A stretch of DNA of 25,905 nt from Euryarchaeota archaeon UBA556 (GTDB taxonomy: Archaea; Thermoplasmatota; Poseidoniia; Poseidoniales; Thalassarchaeaceae), in assembly GCA_002494975.1 (NCBI GenBank), contig DADI01000023.1:1-25905 (forward strand), written 5' to 3'. The notes below the pieces were generated by a model, which saw only the letters and a list, made by a program, of their open reading frames with translations, was not told the DNA's origin and ran no database searches. Below, piece by piece: positions 17,870-23,648 of this stretch. The translations under genes and the position numbers were made by a program. Numbering within the stretch: position 1 is the first letter of the stretch; each line of letters begins with the position of its first letter.

Positions 17870-18670
17870 ATGTCTAATGCAATCAAACTCCCCATGGAAA
17901 GAGGATTTGGTAAAACTGATCGTATCGATAAATGGTGGTCACAGCCTTTTTGGATGGGTTTTGGTCTAACTTTAGCACTTGTATATACAGCTCTTAGAGT
18001 ATTAGTATGGGATGGAGATATTCAATATGATAATCACAGAGTTACATCACCTATTTTTTCTCCTGATGTCATCCATATCTTCGATTTAGACACACCAAGG
18101 TGGATGAATTCCGCATTACTGATTCTATGGATACCCTTTGGTTTTAGAGGTACTTGTTACTATATGAGAAGAGTCTATCACAGAGTATTTTTCCAAAACC
18201 CTACTGCATGTGTAGTTGCAAAACCAGAAATTAACTATCGTATAGGATACAAAGGCGAGACAGGTTTGTTTGTGTTAAATAATTTACACCGATATCTGCT
18301 ATACTTAGCAATAATAATACTCTCAATGAAAGTATATGATGTATATCATACAATGTGGTTCCATGGCGCTGATGGTACTGAATCATTCGGAATATCTGTG
18401 GGAACATTAGTTTTGGCTACTGAATCGATTTTACTATTCATGTATGTTGCATCCTGTCATGCATTCAGACACCTCTTTGGAGGTGGTATGAATCAATGGA
18501 GAAATGGAATAAGCGGCATTATAGGAAGATTATACATAAGGATAAGCAACTTGAATATTGATCATGCATTTTGGTTCTGGACTAGCTTAGTCATGGTATT
18601 TTTAGGTGACTTATTTGTTTGGGCTGTGGCAGAAGGAATGATCAATGATTGGTCTTGGATAATTACTTGA
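17870..18670 (+). CDS. sdhC: Succinate dehydrogenase membrane subunit, Sdh1 (actinobacterial) type
   Basis: This is the membrane anchor of the succinate dehydrogenase/fumarate reductase made with the next two genes. It passes electrons to quinone. The 266-residue protein has five hydrophobic helices (about 28-47, 78-98, 138-158, 176-200 and 234-254), unlike the four of SdhC/SdhD pairs. No separate sdhD exists. Motifs fit my recollection of actinobacterial Sdh1 membrane subunits: FRGTCYYMRRVYHR (92-105), NPTACVVAKPE (110-120), LNNLHRYLLYLA (136-147) and SCHAFRHLFGGG (195-206). Conserved candidates for metal ligands are Cys96, His104, Cys114, His140, Cys196, His197 and His201. The mycobacterial Sdh1 is reported to carry a membrane-embedded Rieske-type [2Fe-2S] cluster in place of heme. 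Whether that is true here is inference. The start has AGGTAGGAG 7 bases upstream. sdhA follows after 11 bases. Confidence 0.88.
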   Translation: MSNAIKLPMERGFGKTDRIDKWWSQPFWMGFGLTLALVYTALRVLVWDGDIQYDNHRVTSPIFSPDVIHIFDLDTPRWMNSALLILWIPFGFRGTCYYMRRVYHRVFFQNPTACVVAKPEINYRIGYKGETGLFVLNNLHRYLLYLAIIILSMKVYDVYHTMWFHGADGTESFGISVGTLVLATESILLFMYVASCHAFRHLFGGGMNQWRNGISGIIGRLYIRISNLNIDHAFWFWTSLVMVFLGDLFVWAVAEGMINDWSWIIT

Positions 18671-18681
18671 AAGGTGAGAAT

Positions 18682-20508
18682 ATGAACGAAGATTATACTA
18701 TTCACGAACATGATGTTGTGATCATTGGTGCCGGAGGTGCTGGCTTAAGAGCAGCTATCGAAGCAAGTAAGGCAGGAGTAAGTGTAGCCATGATTTGTAA
18801 ATCAATGCTAGGTAAAGCACATACAGTAATGGCAGAAGGAGGTGCTGCTGCTGCCTTAGGAAATAAAGATCCGCGTGATAATTGGCAAACACATTTTAGA
18901 GACACCATGAAAGGTGGAAAATATCTAAATGATTGGAGAATGGCAAAAATTCATGCACAACAAGCACCAGATAGAATTAGAGAATTAGAAACATGGGGAG
19001 CTGTTTTTGATAGAACGCCTAAGGGCCTTACTAATCAGCGTAATTTTGGGGGACATACATATCCAAGATTAGCACACATAGGAGATGCAACTGGGCTCGA
19101 GTTAATCAGAACTTTACAGGAGAAAGGAGTTCATATGGGCATGGATGTATACATGGAATTTACAGTTCGTAGGTTATTCAAAACAGATGGGAAAATCTCC
19201 GGATGCTTTGCATACAATAGGAATGACGGAACTTTACATGTGTTCAAGGCTAAAACCATAGTAATGGCCACAGGTGGAGCCACGAGATGCTGGTCAGTTT
19301 GTTCTGGATCATGGGAATACACGGGAGAAGGATACGCATTGGCGTATTGGGCTGGCGCTGAAATGGGAGATATGGAATTTATTCAATTCCATCCTACTGG
19401 AATGATATGGCCGCCTTCAGTAAAAGGAATTTTAGTGACTGAGGGAGTTAGAGGAGAAGGAGGGATGCTTACAAATTCAGAAGGAAAGAGGTTCATGTTC
19501 GACTATGTTCCTGAAATGTATAAAGATGAATTTGCTGATACAGAAGAAGAAGCTTTAGAATGGGTTTCTGAGATTGTTGATGGGAAATTAGCAACTGTAC
19601 GCAGACCTCCCGAATTACTAACCCGGGATGTCGTTGCAAAGGCAATAAATTCAGAAAGAGATGCAGGTAGAGCAAGTGCTCATGGAGGTGCATACCTAGA
19701 TATTTCGTGGAGAGAACCAGATCAGGTTAGGAAAAAGTTACCTGGGATGTATCATCAATTCAAAGAACTAGCCGCAGTAGATATCACAACTGAAAGAATG
19801 GAAGTTGGACCTACTGCTCATTATGTTATGGGAGGAATAAAGGTTCATCCTGAAACACAAGAAACCACTATCCCTAGAATGTTTGCTGCAGGGGAAGCAG
19901 CAACAGGATTGCATGGCGCGAATCGACTTGGCGGAAACTCACTTTCTGACTTGATTGTTTTCGGTAAAATTGCAGGAGAAAATGCCGCCGTTACCGCTAA
20001 AGAATTAGCAAATTTCCTTGAAATAAATCCAGTAGAAATTGAAGAAGCTATTGAAGAAACTTTGGCACCACTTAATCGTAAGAATGGCGAAAACCCGGCT
20101 AAAGTCGTAGAAGACTTGAGAGAGATGATGCAGGACAAGGTTGGTATTATTCGTACTGAAAAATTATTAAAAGAAGCTTTGAAAGACTTAGACGAGTTAG
20201 AAATTCGCGAAAAAAGTACATCTGTTGGAGAGAGTAAAATATACAATCCAGGATGGCATCAAGCATTGGAGATAAGTGCTATGATTGATGTTAGTAGGAT
20301 GTGCGCATTAGCGGCCTTACATCGGGAGGAATCTAGAGGAGGCCATACCAGAGATGATTTCCCTACACCTGATTACAAGTATTGGGGTAAGATAAATAGC
20401 GTCATTACTAAGAAAAATGGCATGGAGATAGAACATCGAAGATATCCAAAGATTGATGAAGAATTAAAACAATTATTAGATATTGAAGATTTACATGAGG
20501 AGGAATGA
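18682..20508 (+). CDS. sdhA: Succinate dehydrogenase flavoprotein subunit
   Basis: SdhA oxidises succinate to fumarate on covalently bound FAD and feeds electrons to SdhB. The 608-residue protein opens with the FAD-binding loop DVVIIGAGGAGLRAA (11-25). His47 in GKAHTVMAEGG is placed as the residue that links FAD covalently. Active-site segments FIQFHPTG, LVTEGVRGEGG (the catalytic Arg is in this stretch) and HYVMGGI follow, and the family's C-terminal block with NPGWHQALEI is present. The stretch with GGKYLNDWRMAKIHAQQAPD and RNFGGHTYPRLAHIGD strongly recalls actinobacterial Sdh1/FrdA-like subunits. The ATG at 18682 has AGGTGAGA just upstream and is preferred to an upstream TTG inside sdhC. 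Its end lies next to the sdhB ribosome site. Fumarate reduction is also possible from sequence alone. Confidence 0.95.
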   Translation: MNEDYTIHEHDVVIIGAGGAGLRAAIEASKAGVSVAMICKSMLGKAHTVMAEGGAAAALGNKDPRDNWQTHFRDTMKGGKYLNDWRMAKIHAQQAPDRIRELETWGAVFDRTPKGLTNQRNFGGHTYPRLAHIGDATGLELIRTLQEKGVHMGMDVYMEFTVRRLFKTDGKISGCFAYNRNDGTLHVFKAKTIVMATGGATRCWSVCSGSWEYTGEGYALAYWAGAEMGDMEFIQFHPTGMIWPPSVKGILVTEGVRGEGGMLTNSEGKRFMFDYVPEMYKDEFADTEEEALEWVSEIVDGKLATVRRPPELLTRDVVAKAINSERDAGRASAHGGAYLDISWREPDQVRKKLPGMYHQFKELAAVDITTERMEVGPTAHYVMGGIKVHPETQETTIPRMFAAGEAATGLHGANRLGGNSLSDLIVFGKIAGENAAVTAKELANFLEINPVEIEEAIEETLAPLNRKNGENPAKVVEDLREMMQDKVGIIRTEKLLKEALKDLDELEIREKSTSVGESKIYNPGWHQALEISAMIDVSRMCALAALHREESRGGHTRDDFPTPDYKYWGKINSVITKKNGMEIEHRRYPKIDEELKQLLDIEDLHEEE

Positions 20509-20510
20509 GA

Positions 20511-21272
20511 ATGGATGAAAATGTGACGTTCAAGATTTTCCGTGGAGAGCCGGATGAAAATGGGGTTCCAAATGGAGAAATGATTGATTATACAGTTGAA
20601 ATGGATGAAGGAATGGTAGTCCTAGATGTCATACATAGAATCCAAGCAGAGCATGCACCAGACCTTTCCTGCAGATGGAACTGCAAAGCAGGTAAATGTG
20701 GGTCATGTTCCGCAGAAGTGAATGGAAAACCACGACTAATGTGCATGACAAGAATGGAAGAAGTTATGGAAGAAACACCTGAAGGAGAACCTATTCTTGT
20801 GAAACCTATGCAAGCATTCCCTCTAACTAAAGATTTGGTTACAGATACATCATGGGCATATGAAATGAATAAGAAAATGGTTCCAATAAATGGACCTGAG
20901 GAATTAGACTGGGAATTTAATCAAAATGAAGCTAATCGTATCCAAGAGTTTAGAGGATGTATCGAATGTATGTTGTGTGTAAATACATGCCATGTCTTAA
21001 GAGAACATGAAAAATTTGATGAGTTTGCGGGACCAAGATTCTTTGTAAGATTAGCAGGACTAGAAATGCATCCGCTAGATAAGGAAAATAGAATTCCAGA
21101 GATAAAAGATGACTTTGGAATTGGCTACTGTAATATTACCAGATGTTGTACAGAAGTATGCCCAGCAGGGATAAATATCACCGATAATGCAATAATTCCT
21201 CTCAAAGAAAGAGTTGTTACAGAATATTACGATCCTATCGCGATAATAGGCCGTAAACTTGGTCTAAGATAA
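20511..21272 (+). CDS. sdhB: Succinate dehydrogenase iron-sulfur subunit
   Basis: SdhB wires electrons from SdhA to the membrane subunit through three clusters. From the ATG at 20511 the protein is 253 residues. The [2Fe-2S] ligands are C58, C63, C66 and C78, with an additional Cys54 just before them. The second domain has C150, C153, C156 and C160 (CIECMLCVNTC), then C207, C213 and C217 (CNITRCCTEVCP). By comparison with the E. coli enzyme these give the [4Fe-4S] set (150, 153, 156, 217) and the [3Fe-4S] set (160, 207, 213). All are present. An ATG at 20505 overlaps the sdhA stop but sits only 1 base behind GAGGAGG (20497-20503), while 20511 has 7 bases of spacing, so 20511 is chosen. It is the last gene of the sdhCAB operon and is followed by a hairpin. 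Confidence 0.95.
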   Translation: MDENVTFKIFRGEPDENGVPNGEMIDYTVEMDEGMVVLDVIHRIQAEHAPDLSCRWNCKAGKCGSCSAEVNGKPRLMCMTRMEEVMEETPEGEPILVKPMQAFPLTKDLVTDTSWAYEMNKKMVPINGPEELDWEFNQNEANRIQEFRGCIECMLCVNTCHVLREHEKFDEFAGPRFFVRLAGLEMHPLDKENRIPEIKDDFGIGYCNITRCCTEVCPAGINITDNAIIPLKERVVTEYYDPIAIIGRKLGLR

Positions 21273-21284
21273 TGTATTTATTGA

Positions 21285-21308
21285 CCTCTCCGAGTTTACC
21301 CGGAGAGG
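21285..21308. terminator. 8-bp hairpin between sdhB and MC1 genes
   Basis: A perfect inverted repeat, CCTCTCCG (21285-21290 with CG at 21291-21292) and CGGAGAGG (21301-21308), encloses an 8-base loop. It lies 12 bases after the sdhB stop and 31 bases before the end of the convergent MC1 gene. There is no T-run behind it on either strand, so it is not a classical intrinsic terminator. As a stable 3' structure it could protect or end both transcripts. Archaea more often end at T-rich tracts, so the role as terminator is inference. Confidence 0.5.
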
Positions 21309-21339
21309 GGTTGTGTAATTCCGTAAAAAAATGGAAACC

Positions 21340-21603
21340 TCATAATCGAGTTATTCCATTTTTACTTACATTGGCCTTCTTGATTTTGTCTGGTAGCCAT
21401 GCAGGTCCGTTCGCTGGCTTTGCAACAACTTCTGTCCAACCCTTGAAGCTGTGAACACGGTTTGTTCCACGCTCACGCAGTTGGATGTCGGTATGACCAC
21501 GTGTAGCTGCTTTCAAAGCGGCTCCTCGTGGCTGCTTGCTTACGAACACCTGAGCAGTGTCCTTTCCATTCTCCATCAGTACGAAGTATTTTTTGTCTGA
21601 CAT
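21340..21603 (-). CDS. Chromosomal protein MC1
   Basis: MC1 is a small archaeal DNA-binding protein, first described in Methanosarcina, that sharply bends and compacts DNA. The 87-residue product follows the family pattern closely: a beta-rich start YFVLMENGKDTAQVFVSKQ, the basic stretch KQPRGAALKAATRG, the LRERGTNRVHSFKGW loop, then PANGPAWLPDKIKK. The ATG at 21603 is preceded by GGAGGA with 7 bases between; an in-frame reading further upstream lacks homology. An AT-rich block at 21655-21662 (minus strand TTTTTATC) is placed as a TATA box about 27 bases before a predicted start site near 21631. Hand counting gives 117 G+C of 240 bases (21361-21600), about 49%, versus about 37% in a nearby gene. 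Strong expression with selected codons, or recent transfer, could explain this. The gene is convergent with sdhB. Confidence 0.92.
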   Translation of the reverse strand: MSDKKYFVLMENGKDTAQVFVSKQPRGAALKAATRGHTDIQLRERGTNRVHSFKGWTEVVAKPANGPAWLPDKIKKANVSKNGITRL

Positions 21604-21654
21604 AAAGCAATCCTCCGCTACTCCGCCTATCAAAATAGGATATGAAGGTATTGG

Positions 21655-21662
21655 ATAAAAAA
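21655..21662 (-). promoter_or_regulatory. Candidate TATA box of the MC1 gene
   Basis: On the minus strand the block reads TTTTTATC. It lies about 27 bases before a predicted transcription start near 21631, leaving a leader of about 28 bases that contains the GGAGGA ribosome site. The stretch between the MC1 start and the next gene (21604-21720) holds no gene. It has one weak inverted repeat around CGATA/TATCG. This is a position-based call without a computed matrix score. Confidence 0.4.
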
Positions 21663-21720
21663 CGCGATACTGCGCGACTATCGAGGTATTACGAGGGAAA
21701 CCAAGTCTGGAAAATTAGAA

Positions 21721-22026
21721 TCACATTTCTGCGCAAGCAAGTGTTTTTGTATTCAAAACACCAGGTATAGCACGTATTGATTCAACTACTAATCTTGCAA
21801 TATCACCCATATTATCTGCTTCTAATTTGACTATTAAATCATGATCTCCGAAAAGAAGATTAGCATCGGTAACAAATGATAACACTGAGGCTGCATTGAA
21901 CACTTCAACTTCTGAACCCGGTTCAACATTTACTAGTACATAACCCACTGACATGAGTAAGGCGTGAGGGTCTTCACGCATGAAATGTTCCCTCATAAAC
22001 TCAGAAGGGAGAGAAGAAGCATACAT
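21721..22026 (-). CDS. Stand-alone Lrp/AsnC effector (RAM) domain protein
   Basis: Lrp/AsnC regulators join a DNA-binding helix-turn-helix to a small effector domain that binds amino acids and oligomerises. This 101-residue protein has only the effector domain: VGYVLVNVEPGSEVEVFNAA (about 27-46), then the GDHDLIVKLEADNMGDIARLV block (about 60-80) and a last helix and strand. No helix-turn-helix is present. Such short forms can modulate full-length Lrp proteins or act as sensors. The first 24 residues, up to the Met at 25, are extra compared with the bare domain, so an ATG at 21954 is possible. An AT-rich block (22046-22054, minus-strand ATATTTAAC) lies about 24 bases before the ATG at 22026, which favours a leaderless start there. 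It is divergent from the macro-domain gene only 26 bases away. Confidence 0.82.
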   Translation of the reverse strand: MYASSLPSEFMREHFMREDPHALLMSVGYVLVNVEPGSEVEVFNAASVLSFVTDANLLFGDHDLIVKLEADNMGDIARLVVESIRAIPGVLNTKTLACAEM

Positions 22027-22060
22027 ATTGCATGGCCTTCTCTGAGTTAAATATGGCAGA
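22020..22060. promoter_or_regulatory. Interleaved divergent promoters of RAM and macro genes
   Basis: A plus-strand TATA-like block TACATATT (22022-22029) lies about 27 bases before the ATG at 22053. A minus-strand block ATATTTAAC (22046-22054) lies about 24 bases before the ATG at 22026. Each box covers or touches the start codon of the other gene, and neither start has a clear ribosome site, so both messages may be leaderless. The boxes were matched by eye only. Confidence 0.4.
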
Positions 22061-22694
22061 GGTCATCATAGTTCGAGAATGTAAGTATGGTCAAGTGAGA
22101 GTCTGCTTCGGAAATGTATCTCGAGTAGAGGGTGACGTAATGATATTACCTGCAAATAATAGACTCGCAGGTAGAGAAGGATTAGATGAGGTAATGCAAC
22201 TTGTAGCAGGTCCCGAATTAAGAGAAGCGTGTACTGCTATTGCTAAGGAAAAAAGAAAAACTAATTCTCAACCTTGTGGTGTTGGAGAAGCAGTGACGAC
22301 ATCTGCTTACAATTTACCGGCAGAACATTTGGTACATGTTGTTGGCCCTGATTGTAGGAGACCTACTCAAGATCAATATCGTAGAGAATTATTGAAAAAA
22401 TCATATGAGTCAATGTTTGCAGAAGTCGAAAAGTTAGAACCTAGAGAAACTTTAGTCCTACCACCATTGGGAATGGATGTTTTCGCATATCCTCATAGAG
22501 AAGGTGCGAGAATGACAATGGAAATTATTCTTGCTTGGATGGATGAAGGAGAAGATCCAGGAGTTGACATGGTACTGATAATTACAAACGAACAAAGTTT
22601 CCTTAAGAATATGAAGACTGTATATCGTGAAAGTGAAGACCAGTTTCCAGGAGTAGATAGAACAAGAGAATACAGGAAAGGAAAATTCGAATAA
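22053..22694 (+). CDS. Macro-domain protein (ADP-ribose binding)
   Basis: Macro domains bind ADP-ribose and its derivatives and often remove them from proteins or process O-acetyl-ADP-ribose. The 213-residue protein shows the fold's order: GNVSRVEGDVMILPANN (start of the first binding loop), LAGREGLDEVMQLVAGPEL, then CGVGEAVTTSAYNLP with VHVVGPD, and the second loop PPLGMDVFAYP. Key positions differ from the usual: NAAN reads PANN and the glycine-rich GGGGV stretch reads GREGL, so the catalytic mode may not be standard. The C-terminus is charged. The ATG at 22053 is preferred to that at 22032 because a TATA-like block sits at the right distance for a leaderless message. The gene is divergent from a RAM-domain gene and followed by a T-rich tract. 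The substrate is unknown. Confidence 0.85.
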   Translation: MAEVIIVRECKYGQVRVCFGNVSRVEGDVMILPANNRLAGREGLDEVMQLVAGPELREACTAIAKEKRKTNSQPCGVGEAVTTSAYNLPAEHLVHVVGPDCRRPTQDQYRRELLKKSYESMFAEVEKLEPRETLVLPPLGMDVFAYPHREGARMTMEIILAWMDEGEDPGVDMVLIITNEQSFLKNMKTVYRESEDQFPGVDRTREYRKGKFE

Positions 22695-22705
22695 TTTTCT
22701 TTTTT
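22695..22705 (+). terminator. T-rich terminator after the macro-domain gene
   Basis: Eleven pyrimidines, TTTTCTTTTTT, follow the stop codon directly. T-runs of this kind are the usual signal for archaeal RNA polymerase to end transcription. The tract also separates this gene from the downstream Hjc-like gene, whose own TATA-like blocks follow at about 22709-22717 and 22733-22740. Confidence 0.55.
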
Positions 22706-22791
22706 GATAAATTTAAAAAACATCGAAAAAGGCATTTAATTGCATGTTTCAATCGATGTCGTCAAGAACCTTGAGATTACGATAGGCAAAC

Positions 22792-23436
22792 ATGGGAGTT
22801 GGTAGCGCATACGAACGCGAGTTACGATCTGTTCTTGCTGGAGAAGAAAAAGGGGTCAAGGCAATTACTAGATCATGCAGTGAATCTGAACGGGCCCAAG
22901 CAATGCAAATCTGCCAACGGCCTTTTCTCGTCGTCAGAGCACCGGGAAGTGGTTCGGAAGGAACTGGTGATTTACTACTATTGAGAGGAGATATTTGCTT
23001 TCCAATAGAGGTGAAATCTTCAAAAAAGAAAAAACTATACCTTTCAGGAAGAACCGTATTGCAGTATCAGGCTCTAGAAGAAATAGGTAGAAGATGTTCA
23101 TTACAACCATTTTATGCATATAGATTAAAGGGAGTTAGAGGAGATAGTTGGAGGATATTTAGAGTGAAAATAGAAGGATTGACTGGAAAATCTAGATTAC
23201 TTGCAAGAAGGGTGCCAGAATTGCCTTTAACAAGAAATGGAACCCCATATCTAGATTGGGATAAGGGGCTACCGCTGCACAAATTCCTAGCATTTATTGC
23301 AAAATCTGAGAGTGCTAAAAATATAGAATCTAATATGGCTGCAAAGAAAGTTTATTCAGAAATTCTAGAGCCTCTAATTAATCAGTATGATTCATCATCT
23401 CCAGATAGAGCTGCATCGAGTTTGTCAAATTCTTGA
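22792..23436 (+). CDS. hjc: Hjc-like Holliday junction resolvase with insertion and long tail
   Basis: Archaeal Hjc cuts four-way DNA junctions in recombination. The nuclease core is visible: GSAYERELRSVL (4-15) with Glu9, then VVRAPGSGSEGTGD (47-60) with Asp60, and the E-x-K pair E73/K75 in FPIEVKSS. These match the metal-binding residues of the family. Two features are unusual. About 30 residues (17-45) that contain Cys29 and Cys41 are inserted between the first helix and the first strand. In addition, the protein is 214 residues where Hjc is normally about 120-140, with a C-terminal extension of about 90. The ATG at 22792 has AGG 7 bases before it. The last 55 bases overlap a small gene on the other strand. 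A related nuclease of the same fold is the alternative to a true resolvase. Confidence 0.85.
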   Translation: MGVGSAYERELRSVLAGEEKGVKAITRSCSESERAQAMQICQRPFLVVRAPGSGSEGTGDLLLLRGDICFPIEVKSSKKKKLYLSGRTVLQYQALEEIGRRCSLQPFYAYRLKGVRGDSWRIFRVKIEGLTGKSRLLARRVPELPLTRNGTPYLDWDKGLPLHKFLAFIAKSESAKNIESNMAAKKVYSEILEPLINQYDSSSPDRAASSLSNS

Positions 23437-23573
23437 ACTAAATTTTCGAGTTGCTGTGAAATACTTTTCATTCTTGCTTGATTCAACAATCTGAGAACGC
23501 TGTCTCTGCCTCTTCGGATAGAATCAAGTTGGCGTAACTCACTCTTATTATCATCAGAATCTACTACATCCAT
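23382..23573 (-). CDS. Small coiled-coil protein overlapping the hjc 3' end
   Basis: The 63-residue product is acidic at both ends. In the middle it forms a long amphipathic helix with heptad-like Leu/Ile spacing (about 12-56, RQLDSIRRGRDSVLRLLNQ onwards). It has no Cys or catalytic motif. I do not recognise the family; small helical proteins of this kind can be adaptors or dimerising regulators. It overlaps the Hjc-like gene by 55 bases tail to tail. Its ATG at 23573 is followed upstream by a perfect 12-base palindrome one base away, and no ribosome site is seen, so a leaderless message is possible. The divergent M50 protease gene begins 75 bases away. Composition resembles a real protein, but size and overlap keep confidence moderate. 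Confidence 0.55.
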   Translation of the reverse strand: MDVVDSDDNKSELRQLDSIRRGRDSVLRLLNQARMKSISQQLENLVQEFDKLDAALSGDDESY

Positions 23574-23574
23574 G

Positions 23575-23586
23575 TTATCCGGATAA
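23575..23586. promoter_or_regulatory. 12-bp perfect palindrome TTATCCGGATAA
   Basis: TTATCC and GGATAA join with no spacer. The site lies one base before the start codon of the small coiled-coil gene and 62 bases before the M50 protease start. Its symmetry and position suit an operator for a dimeric regulator acting on one or both genes. No second copy was noticed in the window. Function is inferred. Confidence 0.35.
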
Positions 23587-23648
23587 GGCTCTCTTTCATG
23601 TCATTTATGCAAGAAAGAACACAAGTTGAAGAATAGGACTGTGTGCCG

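Noticed and set aside
19845..20246. 133-codon open frame on the minus strand
   Set aside because: It is inside sdhA, whose reading is secure, and shows no domain of its own.
21272..21454. 60-codon open frame on the plus strand after sdhB
   Set aside because: It runs through the hairpin into the antisense of MC1, whose family match is strong.
22934..23119. 61-codon open frame on the minus strand
   Set aside because: It falls in the nuclease core of the Hjc-like gene and is rich in Phe/Leu as expected for a reversed Lys/Glu/Asn-rich region.
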